In this document: in pieces, positions 18,196 to 27,120 of the stretch
Layout of the letters: each line of letters starts with the position of its first letter
Position numbering within the stretch: the first letter of the stretch is position 1
NCBI RefSeq assembly: GCF_014196125.1
Contig: NZ_JACIDA010000001.1
Location: 124,001-188,000 of the forward strand
Length of the DNA stretch: 64,000 nt
Reading direction: 5' to 3'
From: Brevundimonas mediterranea
Lineage (GTDB): Bacteria > Pseudomonadota > Alphaproteobacteria > Caulobacterales > Caulobacteraceae
Position numbers and translations under genes: made by a program
The notes under the pieces: model-generated
What the model was told of the DNA's origin: nothing
The model's input: the letters and a program-made list of their open reading frames with translations, nothing else
Databases searched by the model: none

Positions 18196-18681
18196 TCAGG
18201 CCGGAAGGGCGTCGGCCAGCCGGATCAGGGCGGGACGCGGCGTAACCTGGGCCCAGACCCGCGCCGTCGCGACCAGGGCCTCGACAAGGGGGCGAGGCGA
18301 GCCGGTCGGCGCCTCCGACGCCAGGGCCTCCAAGGCCTCAAGCAGATGGCGCTCCGCCAGCAGCTCCAGCGCCTTGACGCGGTCGCGCACGGCCTGGCGC
18401 GGTGCGTCGTCGATGTCGGGGATCGGCGCCTTCAGGGTGCGGCGGATCGCGCGCAGCGGCGCCACGACGACGCTGTCCCAGGCGCGGGCGGTGTCGCAGG
18501 CGGCCTCGATCGTCTCGGCGTCCGGATTTCGCCCCGTGGCGGCGATCCAGGCGGACCACAGCAGGACCGGCACGTTCTGCTCGTGATTGTCCTGCAAGGC
18601 GACGCAGGCCTCGCTGACGCCCGGCGCGGCATAGGCGGCGACTGCCCAGTCCCACAGGGATGTGGATTGAAGGACAGTCAC
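18196..18681 (-). CDS. TIGR02444 / DUF2390 family protein
   Basis: The product is 161 residues from a GTG at 18681 that overlaps the ubiX stop (GTGA). The helical protein contains LWDWAVAAYAAPGVSEACVA and LQDNHEQNVPVLLWSAW, the hallmark of the TIGR02444 family. Its function is not established. Coupling to ubiX suggests joint expression, but I know of no direct functional link. Confidence 0.75.
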   Translation of the reverse strand: MTVLQSTSLWDWAVAAYAAPGVSEACVALQDNHEQNVPVLLWSAWIAATGRNPDAETIEAACDTARAWDSVVVAPLRAIRRTLKAPIPDIDDAPRQAVRDRVKALELLAERHLLEALEALASEAPTGSPRPLVEALVATARVWAQVTPRPALIRLADALPA

Positions 18682-19277
18682 TTCAGACCCTCCCAGCGTC
18701 GCACGCCGCTCCAATCGAGACCGAACAGGTCCAGGGTCCGGCCGACCGACTGGTCCACCATCTCCAGGATCGAGGCCGGGCGGGCGTAGAAGGCGGGAAG
18801 GGGCGGGGCGATGATCGCGCCCATCTCGGTCAGGGCCGTCATGGTCCGCAGATGGCCCAGGTGGAAGGGCGTCTCGCGCACCATCAGCACCAGGGGCCGA
18901 CGTTCCTTCAGCGTCACGTCGGCGGCGCGGGTCAGCAGGGACGAGGTCACGCCGGTGGCGATCTCGCTCATCGTCTTCACCGAACAGGGAGCGATGATCA
19001 TGCCCAGGGTCTTGAACGACCCCGACGCTATGGTGGCCCCGACATCGGCCATCTTGTGGACGACGGTCGCCTTCTCGGTCAGTTCGGCCGGCGAAAGATC
19101 CGTCTCCTGCGACAATGTGAGCAGGGCCGCCTTGGTCACCACCAGATGGCTCTCGACGCCGAGATCCTTCAGGGCGTCCAGCACCCGTGCGCCATAAATC
19201 GCTCCGGAAGCTCCTGAAATTCCTACGACCAGCCGATAAGGAGGGTTCCGTATGGCTCCGTTCACATCATGGACCAT
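18678..19277 (-). CDS. ubiX: Flavin prenyltransferase UbiX
   Basis: The 199-residue protein has LVVGISGASGAIYGARVL near residue 15, VVTKAALLTL, IIAPCSVKTMSEIATG near residue 94 and RPLVLMVRETP near residue 128. These are UbiX FMN- and DMAP-binding motifs. UbiX makes prenylated FMN, the cofactor of UbiD decarboxylase in ubiquinone synthesis. UbiD is not in the window. The TIGR02444 gene is coupled downstream. Confidence 0.93.
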   Translation of the reverse strand: MVHDVNGAIRNPPYRLVVGISGASGAIYGARVLDALKDLGVESHLVVTKAALLTLSQETDLSPAELTEKATVVHKMADVGATIASGSFKTLGMIIAPCSVKTMSEIATGVTSSLLTRAADVTLKERRPLVLMVRETPFHLGHLRTMTALTEMGAIIAPPLPAFYARPASILEMVDQSVGRTLDLFGLDWSGVRRWEGLK

Positions 19278-19392
19278 TTTAAGGGTCAGCCTCCGTGGGT
19301 CCGGCGAGACCGGCTGTCACTGGAATGTGATTCCACAGCCTGCCTAACCGGGCGCTCACTCTACTGGTCCCTAACCTGAGGAGGCGCAAGCC

Positions 19393-19566
19393 ATGACCAT
19401 CGAGGCTCGTATTCGCGAACTGGGTAATCGTCATCGCACCCTGGATGAGACCATCCAGAAGGAGCTCACCCGTCCGTCCACGGATCCGTTGCAGGTCAGA
19501 GCGCTGAAGCAGAAGAAGCTTCGCCTGAAGGAGGAAATCACCAGTCTGGAGGCGCGGGCCCACTAA
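19393..19566 (+). CDS. DUF465-like small protein (57 residues)
   Basis: ATG 19393 to TAA 19566 encodes MTIEARIRELGNRHRTLDE through LKEEITSLEARAH, a basic coiled-coil-like helix pair of the DUF465 type. GAGGAGG lies 7 bases upstream of the start, and a strong terminator follows at 19593, which together support a real monocistronic gene. The function is unknown. A short inverted repeat, TGGAAT-GTG-ATTCCA, lies at 19321-19335 in its promoter region. Confidence 0.8.
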   Translation: MTIEARIRELGNRHRTLDETIQKELTRPSTDPLQVRALKQKKLRLKEEITSLEARAH

Positions 19567-19592
19567 GGGCGCACGACCTCCGGAAAACGACG

Positions 19593-19626
19593 ACGGCCCC
19601 GGAGAGCGATCTCCGGGGCCGTTTTT
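19593..19626 (+). terminator. Rho-independent terminator after the 57-residue gene
   Basis: ACGGCCCCGGAG and CTCCGGGGCCGT form a 12-bp perfect stem around AGCGAT, followed by TTTTT. Confidence 0.93.
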
Positions 19627-19672
19627 ATAAGTCGTCATCCTCGGGCTTGACCCGAGGGTGACGGAAGCAGGA

Positions 19673-20338
19673 TCAGTCCTTGGTGCCGAACACCGAGGCG
19701 GCGGTCGGTTCGGCGCCGGGACGCTGGCGGGCTTCCGGCACGAACTCGGGTTCGGCCTCGACCTCTTCCACCGGCTGGATGGTGCCGCCGCCCTTTTTCA
19801 GGTCGTCCTTGGTCTTCTTGTCGGCGGCCTTCTTGACGATTTCGTCCAGCACCAGTTGGCCGACCAGGCCCAGGGTCACGGGATCGACCGGCTTGATGTT
19901 GGCGCTGTTCCAGTGGGTGCGGTTGCGCACGCTTTCGATGGTGGACTTGGTGGTGCCCAGCAGTTTGGCGATCTGGGCGTCGGTCACTTCCGGGTGGTTG
20001 CGCACGAACCAGGCGATGGCGTCCGGGCGGTCCTGGCGACGCGAAACCGGGGTGTATTTCGGCGCCGGCTTGGCCGACTTCATCAGTTCAGCGTGGCGGC
20101 TGACGATGGCCTTCAGGCGATAGTTCTCGTCGGCCTGGGCCTTGTCCAGTTCTTCGCGAGTCAGTTGACCGCCGGTGACGGGATCGACGCCGCGGATGTC
20201 GCGGGCCACGTCGCCGTCGGCGATGCCGCGCACTTCCAGCGGATGCAGGCCGCAGAAGTCCGCGATCTGCTCGAAGCTGAGGGAGGTGTTGTCGACCAGC
20301 CAGACCGCAGTGGCCTTCGGCATAAGAATGTCGCTCAT
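19673..20338 (-). CDS. DUF1013 protein (TrcR-type cell-cycle regulator)
   Basis: The 221-residue protein has AVWLVDNTSLSFEQIADFCG near residue 11, LHPLEVRGIADG and a second HTH-like region VTDAQIAKLLGTTKSTIESV near residue 120. It ends in an acidic, disordered tail. The DUF1013 family is highly conserved in alphaproteobacteria and is annotated as transcriptional regulator TrcR. DNA binding is likely from the two helix-turn-helix-like segments, but its targets here are unknown. Confidence 0.85.
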   Translation of the reverse strand: MSDILMPKATAVWLVDNTSLSFEQIADFCGLHPLEVRGIADGDVARDIRGVDPVTGGQLTREELDKAQADENYRLKAIVSRHAELMKSAKPAPKYTPVSRRQDRPDAIAWFVRNHPEVTDAQIAKLLGTTKSTIESVRNRTHWNSANIKPVDPVTLGLVGQLVLDEIVKKAADKKTKDDLKKGGGTIQPVEEVEAEPEFVPEARQRPGAEPTAASVFGTKD

Positions 20339-20557
20339 GGGGCGTTCGTCCCGGAATGGTGGGCCGCCGAATAGGGGTTCGGCTGGCGTTGGATACGACG
20401 GCGCCCGGCCTTTCGACCGGGCGCTTATGGTTTCGATATAGGCCTATTCGCCTGAAAAGAAAACGCCGCCGAACATTCATGTACAGCCAAGGTTCATGTG
20501 CGCCGGGGCAACCTTCGCGGTAGTAGAGGCTTTCGCCTTTGGGAGAGGAGAAACACC

Positions 20558-21169
20558 ATGTCCATTCTGCTTGGGGCCGCCATGGCCGCAGCCCTGGCTT
20601 CGGGCCAGGACATCACTGCACAGCGGGTCGCGCCGCGCGGCAGCTACGCCCGGTCCTGCACCGAGGCCTATACGCACCGGGGCCGCCTGTACGCCGATTG
20701 CCGCGACATGCGCGGCCAGATTCGCGGCACCTCGATCGAGCTGGCGCGCTGCGGCGATGAGGAAATCAACAACGACAACGGCCTGCTCGTCTGCGGCCGG
20801 TTCCGCGGCGACTACGAGGATCGCCAGCCCGGTCGGCCCGGATCCGGCGACGGCGGCGGTTGGAACGGTGGAAATGGCGGCGGCTGGAACGGCGGCAACG
20901 GCGGCTGGGGCCGTTCGTCCATCACCGTCTACGAGAATTCGAACTTCCGCGGCGCCTCGCGTGAGTTCGTCGACGAAGACCGCAATCTGGGCCGCACCCC
21001 GTTCAACGACCGGATCAGCTCGGTCCGCGTCCAGGGGCGCTGGGAAGTCTGCACCGACGCCGAGTTCCGGGGCCGTTGCCGCATCGTCGAAGGCGACATC
21101 CGCAATCTGAGCGGGGGCTTCAACGACAGCATCTCGTCGATGCGCCCGGTGCGGGGCGGTCGCTACTAG
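20558..21169 (+). CDS. Secreted CVNH-lectin / beta-gamma-crystallin fusion protein
   Basis: The protein is 203 residues from ATG 20558, with GGAGAGGAG upstream. A short signal peptide (MSILLGAAMAAALASG) is followed by a CyanoVirin-N-homology domain at about residues 27-90: GSYARSCTEAYTHRGRLYADC, RGTSIELARC and NNDNGLLVCG. A Gly-Trp-Asn repeat linker (about 100-128) leads to a beta/gamma-crystallin domain (SSITVYENSNFRGASREFVD, ISSVRVQGRWEVC, GDIRNLSGGFNDSISSMRPV). CVNH domains bind oligomannose glycans and crystallin domains often bind calcium. A secreted glycan-binding role is inferred. Confidence 0.8.
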   Translation: MSILLGAAMAAALASGQDITAQRVAPRGSYARSCTEAYTHRGRLYADCRDMRGQIRGTSIELARCGDEEINNDNGLLVCGRFRGDYEDRQPGRPGSGDGGGWNGGNGGGWNGGNGGWGRSSITVYENSNFRGASREFVDEDRNLGRTPFNDRISSVRVQGRWEVCTDAEFRGRCRIVEGDIRNLSGGFNDSISSMRPVRGGRY

Positions 21170-22137
21170 GCCGTCAGCACGAACTTGCCGACGTGATCGC
21201 CCGCCTCCAGCGCGCGATGGGCGTCGGCGGCGCGCTCCAGCGGGAAGGTCGCCTGCACCGGCGGCCGGACCGCGCCCGAGACCACCCAGGGCCAGACCGT
21301 CGCCTCCACGGCGGCGGTCAACCGGGCCTTTTCGTCGGCTGAACGGCTACGCAGGGTCGAGCCGGTCAGCATCAGCCGTTTCAGCATCACCCGCATCAGG
21401 TCGATCTCGACCTTGGACCCTGACAGCGAGGCGATGACCACCCAGCGCCCGCCGGCCTTAAGCGCCTTCAGGTTCAGTTCGGCGTAGTCCCGCCCCACCA
21501 TGTCCAGCACCACATCGGCCCCGCCCGCCTCGGCGATGGCGGCGGCCAGATCGTCGGTCTTGGCGTCGAGGCTGACGTCGGCGCCCAGGGCGCGTGCGGC
21601 GGCGGTCTTGTCCGCCCCGCGCGAGGTGGAGATCACCGTCGCGCCGGCGGCCTTGGCCATCTGGATGGCGGTGACGCCGATGCCGCTGGTCGCGCCGTGG
21701 ATCAGCAGGGTCTGGCCCGCCTTCAGCCCGCCCGCCTCGAACACATTGGCGAAGACGGTGAAGACCGTCTCGGGCAGGACCGCCGCCTGCACATAGTCCA
21801 GTCCATCCGGGATCGGCAGCAGATGCCGGGCGTCCACCACGACCCTGTCGGCGTAACCGCCTCCGCCCAGCAGGGCGCAGACCCGGTCGCCGACGGCCCA
21901 GCGCGTCACGCCCTCGCCCACGGTCTCGACCTCGCCGGCGACTTCCAGCCCCATGATGTCCGAAGCCCCCGGCGGCGGCGGATAGACGCCATTTCGCTGC
22001 AACAGGTCCGGCCTATTGATTCCCGCCGCGTGAACCCGAATCATCACCTCGCCGGCGCGGGCCACAGGGTCGGGCCGGTCCGCCAGCCGCAGCGCCTCGG
22101 CCGGTCCTGAACCGCCTTCGATCTCGATGACCCGCAT
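21166..22137 (-). CDS. NAD(P)H-quinone oxidoreductase (PIG3-like, MDR superfamily)
   Basis: The protein is 323 residues from ATG 22137. The GroES-like N-terminus contains GINRPDLLQRNGVYPPPPGASDIMG (residues about 41-65), typical of the TP53I3/PIG3 quinone oxidoreductases. The Rossmann part has LLIHGATSGIGVTAIQMAKA near residue 141. No zinc-binding cysteines are present, as expected for this zeta-crystallin group. It reduces quinones with NADPH. It overlaps the CVNH gene tail to tail by 4 bases. Confidence 0.88.
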   Translation of the reverse strand: MRVIEIEGGSGPAEALRLADRPDPVARAGEVMIRVHAAGINRPDLLQRNGVYPPPPGASDIMGLEVAGEVETVGEGVTRWAVGDRVCALLGGGGYADRVVVDARHLLPIPDGLDYVQAAVLPETVFTVFANVFEAGGLKAGQTLLIHGATSGIGVTAIQMAKAAGATVISTSRGADKTAAARALGADVSLDAKTDDLAAAIAEAGGADVVLDMVGRDYAELNLKALKAGGRWVVIASLSGSKVEIDLMRVMLKRLMLTGSTLRSRSADEKARLTAAVEATVWPWVVSGAVRPPVQATFPLERAADAHRALEAGDHVGKFVLTA

Positions 22138-22228
22138 AGTCGCTCCGCTTGCAATCGTCCGTGTCCGGGCGTTCAGATAGGCGCCCCGGCCGCGTGCGGC
22201 CATGGCAGGATGAAGAAAGGCGACGACG

Positions 22229-22432
22229 ATGTTCGAGGATATCGAACCCCGCCCCCGGCGCGGCGAGGCCCTGACGGCCCTGGGGCGCGAAGATCTGGAC
22301 CTCTATTCGATCGACGACCTCGAGGAGCGGATCGAGGCGCTGGACCACGAGATACAGCGCGCCCGCTCGGCCATAGAAGGCAAGAAATCCAAGAAGAGCG
22401 CCGCCGACGCCCTGTTCAAATTTGGAGCGTGA
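22229..22432 (+). CDS. DUF1192 family protein
   Basis: The 67-residue protein has the DUF1192 core LDLYSIDDLEERIEALDHEI, a short coiled coil, followed by a Lys-rich stretch. The family has unknown function and is common in alphaproteobacteria. It lies 93 bases before rcdA in the same direction. Confidence 0.82.
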   Translation: MFEDIEPRPRRGEALTALGREDLDLYSIDDLEERIEALDHEIQRARSAIEGKKSKKSAADALFKFGA

Positions 22433-22524
22433 TCGCGCAAGGATCGAAACCGTGGCATGACGGTTGCAGTCCTGACGACACGGGCGCCGTCCTTGCCCAA
22501 AGTCAGAACAAGCGTCCACTCTCG

Positions 22525-23055
22525 ATGATGATGTCCACCATGACCCTGAGCGACACCCAGAGCACGGGCTCCAAGGCCGACCGCGGTCGCAAGGTGCAGG
22601 ACTTCGCCCGCTCGGAACTGTTCGACCGCACCTTCCGCGAGGGGATGGAGTTGGTCGAGGAGACCGCTGCCTATCTGGACGGGGAGGGGCGTCGCGATTC
22701 CAAGATGCTGTCCCGCGCCGCCGCCCTGGCCTATGCCGCCGAGAGCATGAAGCTGACTACGCGACTGATGCAGATCGCCTCGTGGCTGCTGGTCCAGCGG
22801 GCCGTTCGCGAGGATGACATGACGCCGGACACCGCCTGCGAGCCGCGTTATCGCCTGAACGACCGCAAGATCGAGAGCGAACCCAGCCACGCCGAACTGC
22901 CGATCGCTCTGGTCGAGTATCTGGTCCGGTCCGAAAAACTGTTCGACCGCGCGCTATATCTGGACCGCCGCATGTATCTGGACGTCCAGGAAGAGCAGCC
23001 GCAAAATCCGGTGCTGAGCCAGCACGGTCTGCTGGAAGCCGCCTTCAAGGGCTGA
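22525..23055 (+). CDS. rcdA: RcdA, adaptor for CtrA degradation (DUF1465)
   Basis: The protein is 176 residues from ATG 22525; ATGs at 22528, 22531 and 22540 are alternatives. The conserved core reads FARSELFDRTFREGMELVEE, TAAYLDGEGRRDSKMLSRAA and TTRLMQIASWLLVQRAVRE. In Caulobacter, RcdA works with CpdR and PopA as a hierarchical adaptor that delivers CtrA to ClpXP at the G1-S transition. The C-terminal 30 residues look disordered. Its presence supports a Caulobacterales origin. Confidence 0.88.
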   Translation: MMMSTMTLSDTQSTGSKADRGRKVQDFARSELFDRTFREGMELVEETAAYLDGEGRRDSKMLSRAAALAYAAESMKLTTRLMQIASWLLVQRAVREDDMTPDTACEPRYRLNDRKIESEPSHAELPIALVEYLVRSEKLFDRALYLDRRMYLDVQEEQPQNPVLSQHGLLEAAFKG

Positions 23056-23073
23056 AGCGTATAACGCTGAACT

Positions 23074-23100
23074 TCTCCCTCCCCCGAGGGGGAGGGAGAG
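23074..23100. repeat. Solo palindrome of the CTCCCTCCCC family
   Basis: CTCCCTCCCCC, a GA turn and GGGGGAGGGAG form a near-perfect hairpin between the convergent rcdA and L,D-transpeptidase genes. It is related to the arm tips of the larger paired elements. Confidence 0.7.
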
Positions 23101-23111
23101 GATTGTGAGCT

Positions 23112-24674
23112 CTACGGCCCGACGTCGTTGACGTCGCGGCGACCGTCATCGACCGGCTTGGGCAGGCTGACGGCGATGCCCAGGGCCTGGGCCAGCTTGT
23201 CGTCACGGCCATAGATGTCTTCGCGGAACGCCACCCGGCCCTGACCGTCCACGAAGGCGGTCCAGTACAGCAGCCGCACCGAGATTTCGCGGCCGGTGGT
23301 GACGCGGATCGTCTCGCGCGTGTCCTGGGCCGTGTCGAACTCAGCCAGCTTGACCGGATCGGGCGAGAGCAGCAACCGCGCGAACTCGACCGCATTCTGC
23401 ACCCGCACACAGCCGTGGCTGCGCTGGCGCATTGACAGGTTGAACGCCGCCTTGGACGGGGTGTCATGCAGGAAGATGGCGTAGCTGTCGCGCAGCTCGA
23501 ACTTCACATAGCCCAGAGCGGCCTTCGGTCCGGCGCGCTGGATCACCGTGCCGTTCTGAACATACATGTCGTTGGCGGCCAGATAGGCCGGCCCCTTGGG
23601 CAGGATCTCGCGGCGTGCGATGCTGGCCGGGACATACCAGGGCGGATTGGCGACCACCGAGGCGAACGGCTTCTCCAGGCTGGGCGTCTGGTTTTCGGCC
23701 GAGCCGACGACGACGCGGTTGGAGTGGACCGGCTTGGCGTCCTTCCAATAGACCATGATGGCGGCGGCGGTGTTGACCTCGATCCGCTCGGGCGCGACCT
23801 CGCGCTTCAGCCAGCGGCGGCGTTCCAGGTTCAGGGCGATCTGACGGGCGCGATCCTCGGCCGAGGCCGACAGCGACCGCTGGGTGCCCGTGCCGATGCG
23901 GCCGTCGGCGCCCAGGCCGTGCCGAACCTGGAAACCCTGAACCGCCTGTTGCAGCTCCGATCCATAGGTCAGGCCCTCGGTCTTCAGCCGTGCGCCGTTC
24001 GCCGCCGTCAGGTCGCCTTCGGCCGTCAGCCGGTCGATCAGGGCCGGGATGCGCCGGTCGCTCATGTTCGGCTCGATCGTCGGGCCGGCCGGGAAGGCGG
24101 GCCAGCCGCCCTGGGCCGCCAGGCGACGATAACGGACATAGCCCGCCGACAGGTTCTGATAGCCGATGTCGGTCGGCGCCAGGCCCTCGAACCAGTCCAG
24201 CAGGAGGTTGCGGGCCAGGGCGTCGCTGAGGCCGCGCGGCAGGTCCACGCGGTTCTTCTGCATCTCCCACAGGTCTTCGACCGTCTCGGGTCGGACCTTG
24301 CCCTCGGCCAGGACGCGGCCATAGGTCAGGGCTGCGGCCGTGGTGCGCAGATCCGACGACGCGGGATCGGCGGCCAGGCCGACGAAGTCGAAATAGTCGC
24401 CGGCCGACAGGCCGTGCCGTTCGGTCCGACCGGCGACGGCGTTCAGGGCGCGCAGCCGATCGGCGGTCCACACCGGCCGCCAGCCGTTCATTTCATAGAA
24501 GGCGCGGACGTCGGCCTGTTGCGTCTCGGGCAGACGCGAAATCTGGTCGTTGAAACTGTTGTAGAAGGCGGTCGCCTGAGCCCCGCGCTGCACGGTCACC
24601 TGTTGCGCGCGCGCCGTGGAGGCGAGGGTCACGGTCGCCGTCGCGACGCCCAGACCCAGTTCCCGTCTATTCAT
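23112..24674 (-). CDS. YcbB-type L,D-transpeptidase
   Basis: The 520-residue protein has a signal sequence (LGLGVATATVTLASTARAQ), an N-terminal scaffold domain, a peptidoglycan-binding domain near residue 230 (LQQAVQGFQVRHGLGADGRIG), and a YkuD catalytic domain with SHGCVRV, where the nucleophile is Cys422. It forms 3-3 peptidoglycan cross-links in the periplasm. A second, lipoprotein-type L,D-transpeptidase is at 42992. Confidence 0.9.
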   Translation of the reverse strand: MNRRELGLGVATATVTLASTARAQQVTVQRGAQATAFYNSFNDQISRLPETQQADVRAFYEMNGWRPVWTADRLRALNAVAGRTERHGLSAGDYFDFVGLAADPASSDLRTTAAALTYGRVLAEGKVRPETVEDLWEMQKNRVDLPRGLSDALARNLLLDWFEGLAPTDIGYQNLSAGYVRYRRLAAQGGWPAFPAGPTIEPNMSDRRIPALIDRLTAEGDLTAANGARLKTEGLTYGSELQQAVQGFQVRHGLGADGRIGTGTQRSLSASAEDRARQIALNLERRRWLKREVAPERIEVNTAAAIMVYWKDAKPVHSNRVVVGSAENQTPSLEKPFASVVANPPWYVPASIARREILPKGPAYLAANDMYVQNGTVIQRAGPKAALGYVKFELRDSYAIFLHDTPSKAAFNLSMRQRSHGCVRVQNAVEFARLLLSPDPVKLAEFDTAQDTRETIRVTTGREISVRLLYWTAFVDGQGRVAFREDIYGRDDKLAQALGIAVSLPKPVDDGRRDVNDVGP

Positions 24675-24772
24675 AACCCGTCCGCTTCCCGATGGATCGA
24701 TCCCCGTGGATCGACGCCCTTGCTTCGCCGTATGTGCGAACGCCGTTTATGTTACCGATGTTCCCGGCAAAC

Positions 24773-24800
24773 AAAAAGCGCCGGTCCCGGGACCGGCGCT
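24773..24800 (-). terminator. Rho-independent terminator after rpmE
   Basis: On the minus strand, AGCGCCGGTC and GACCGGCGCT pair and are followed by a T run. It lies 66 bases downstream of the rpmE stop. Confidence 0.88.
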
Positions 24801-24865
24801 CTTCGTGAGCCGATTGCGGCTCAAATGCTGCCCAAATGCTGCAACGTGTCGCAGCCAGGACGCGC

Positions 24866-25090
24866 TTACTTCTTGATGAAGCCGGCGAACTTGTTGTTGA
24901 AGCGCGAAACGCGGCCGCCGCGGTCCAGCAGGTGGGCGTTGCCGCCGGTCCAGGCCGGGTGGGTCAGCGGATCGATGTCCAGGTTCAGCGTGCCGCCTTC
25001 CTTACCGTAGGTCGAGCGGGTCTGGTACGAGGTGCCATCGGTCATCACCACGGTGATGAAGTGATAGTCGGGGTGCGTATCGGCCTTCAT
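24866..25090 (-). CDS. rpmE: 50S ribosomal protein L31 (cysteine-less type)
   Basis: The 74-residue protein starts [19 protein letters not shown] and has the L31 signature [11 protein letters not shown]. No cysteine is present, so it is the zinc-independent form. It sits at the inter-subunit bridge of the ribosome. A terminator follows at 24773-24800. The ABC exporter gene is divergent. Confidence 0.93.
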   Translation of the reverse strand: MKADTHPDYHFITVVMTDGTSYQTRSTYGKEGGTLNLDIDPLTHPAWTGGNAHLLDRGGRVSRFNNKFAGFIKK

Positions 25091-25226
25091 GGTCGTCGTC
25101 CGGTCTCTGGCGCGGTGACGATGCCGACCGTCTGTGCGCGTGAAATTGAGAATCCCGCCGAAAGAGTCAGCGGGAAAGAGCGGGGCGTTTACACCGGGGG
25201 GCGTTCCGGGGCAAGAGGCGGGCGCA

Positions 25227-27107
25227 ATGACCGATCAAACCGCCGCTCCCGCCCGTTCCGCCGCCGTTTCGGGGCGCGCCTCCGGCGTCGGAACGGCCGA
25301 AGGCCGGCCCAGCGCCGGAGCCCTGTTGATGGAGCAGATGTCCGAGGCGGGCGAGAAACGCGCCAAGCGCCGCGACATCCGCCCCCTGGCCCGGCTGATT
25401 CCCTTCGCCATGCGCCACAAGGGGCACGCCCTGATGGCGGTCTTCTGGCTGCTGCTGTCCACCACCGCGTCGCTGGGGCTGACGGTCCTGGCGCGCGGAG
25501 CCATCGACCACGGGTTCGAGGCCGGGGGCGCCAATCTGAACCTGTGGTTCCTGCTGCTGGGCGCCAACGCCCTGTTCCTGGGCCTGGCCACTGCCGCCCG
25601 CTATTTCTACGTCACCCGCACGGGCGAGCGCGTCATCGCCGATGTGCGCAAGGGTCTGTTCGGCCGCATCCTGACCCTGGACCCGTCCTTCTACGCCCAT
25701 ATGCGCACCGGCGAGGTGCTGTCGCGGCTGACGACCGACATCGCCCTGGTCGAGACCCTGATGACCACCTCGGTCTCCTATGCCCTGCGCAACTTCCTGA
25801 CCCTGATCGGCGGGGTGATCCTGCTGTTCTTCGTCAGCCCCAAGCTGACGGGTCTGGTCATGCTGATCGTGCCCTTCCTGCTGGGCCCCATCTTCATCTT
25901 CGGTCGCCGGGTGCGCAAACTGACCGTCGCCTCTCAGGACCGGTTCGCCAACGCCGTGGGCTTCGCCGGCGAGAGCGTGGACGCCATCGAGACGGTTCAG
26001 GCCTTCGGCCGCGAACGCAGCGCCATCGCCCGCTTCGGCGCGGCCGTCGAGGACGCCTTCTCCGCCTCGCTCACTCGGATGCGCGCGCGGGCCTGGATGA
26101 CCGCCCTGATCATCATCGTCATGTTCGGCGGCGTCACCCTGGTGCTGTGGCTGGGGGCTCTGGACGTGGTGGCGGGGGTGATGACGCCCGGCGCCCTGCT
26201 GCAGTTCGTGCTGCTGTCGGTCTTCGCCGCCGGGGCGGTCGGCGCCCTGGGCGAGAGCTGGGGCGATGTCCAGAAGGCCGCCGGCGCCATGGAGCGAATT
26301 GAGGAGCTGATGCAGGCCACGCCCGACATCGCGCCGCCCGCCCAGCCTGTCACCTTGCCGTCGCCGCCGCGTGGCGAAGTGTCGATGTCGGCTGTCGGCT
26401 TCTCCTATCCCGGCCGTCCTGACCTGCCGGCCCTGAAGGGGTTCAGCCTGACCGTGCGTCCGGGCGAGACCGTGGCCTTGGTCGGGCCGTCCGGCGCGGG
26501 CAAGTCGACCGTCTTCCGTCTGTTGCTGCGCTTCTATGATCCCCAGACCGGCGTGGTCTCGGTCGACGGCGTCGATGTGCGTCAGGCCGATCCCGTCGCC
26601 GTGCGCGACCGCTTCGCCTGGGTGTCGCAGGAGACGCCGCTGTTCTCGGGCTCGGCCCTGGAGAACATCCGCTTCGGCCGCGAGACCGCCACCCTGGAAG
26701 AGGCCCGAGCCGTCGCCGACAAGGCCCAGGCCCTTGGCTTCATCGACGCCCTGCCGGAAGGTTTCGACACCCCCTTGGGCGAACGCGGCAAGAGCCTGTC
26801 GGGCGGCCAGCGCCAACGTCTGGCAATCGCTCGCGCCCTGGTACGCGACGCCCCCATCCTGCTGCTGGACGAGGCCACTAGCGCCTTGGACGCCGAAAGC
26901 GAACGCCTGGTCCAGATTGCCCTCGACCAGGCCATGCAGGAACGCACCACCCTGGTCATCGCCCACCGCCTGGCCACCGTGCTCCGCGCCGACCGCATCG
27001 TCGTCATGGACGACGGCCGAGTGGTGGAGGAGGGGACCCACGACCAACTGGTGGCCAAGGGCGGGCTGTACGCGCGGCTGGCCGAACTGCAGTTCCGCGC
27101 CGGATAG
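25227..27107 (+). CDS. ABC exporter, fused membrane and ATPase domains (MsbA/ABCB-like)
   Basis: The protein is 626 residues from ATG 25227. An approximately 65-residue hydrophilic N-terminus precedes six membrane helices (residues about 67-340), then the ATPase domain: Walker [11 protein letters not shown] near residue 424, signature SLSGGQRQR near 524, Walker [13 protein letters not shown] near 544 and switch IAHR. It exports lipids or hydrophobic compounds as a homodimer. No accessory genes adjoin it. The start was preferred over 25134 because GAGGCGGG precedes ATG 25227. Confidence 0.9.
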   Translation: MTDQTAAPARSAAVSGRASGVGTAEGRPSAGALLMEQMSEAGEKRAKRRDIRPLARLIPFAMRHKGHALMAVFWLLLSTTASLGLTVLARGAIDHGFEAGGANLNLWFLLLGANALFLGLATAARYFYVTRTGERVIADVRKGLFGRILTLDPSFYAHMRTGEVLSRLTTDIALVETLMTTSVSYALRNFLTLIGGVILLFFVSPKLTGLVMLIVPFLLGPIFIFGRRVRKLTVASQDRFANAVGFAGESVDAIETVQAFGRERSAIARFGAAVEDAFSASLTRMRARAWMTALIIIVMFGGVTLVLWLGALDVVAGVMTPGALLQFVLLSVFAAGAVGALGESWGDVQKAAGAMERIEELMQATPDIAPPAQPVTLPSPPRGEVSMSAVGFSYPGRPDLPALKGFSLTVRPGETVALVGPSGAGKSTVFRLLLRFYDPQTGVVSVDGVDVRQADPVAVRDRFAWVSQETPLFSGSALENIRFGRETATLEEARAVADKAQALGFIDALPEGFDTPLGERGKSLSGGQRQRLAIARALVRDAPILLLDEATSALDAESERLVQIALDQAMQERTTLVIAHRLATVLRADRIVVMDDGRVVEEGTHDQLVAKGGLYARLAELQFRAG

Positions 27108-27120
27108 ACGCGCGGTCCGA

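Noticed and set aside
25134..25226. 31-residue N-terminal extension of the ABC exporter
   Set aside because: There is no SD before 25134, and the start at 25227 fits the SD and family better.
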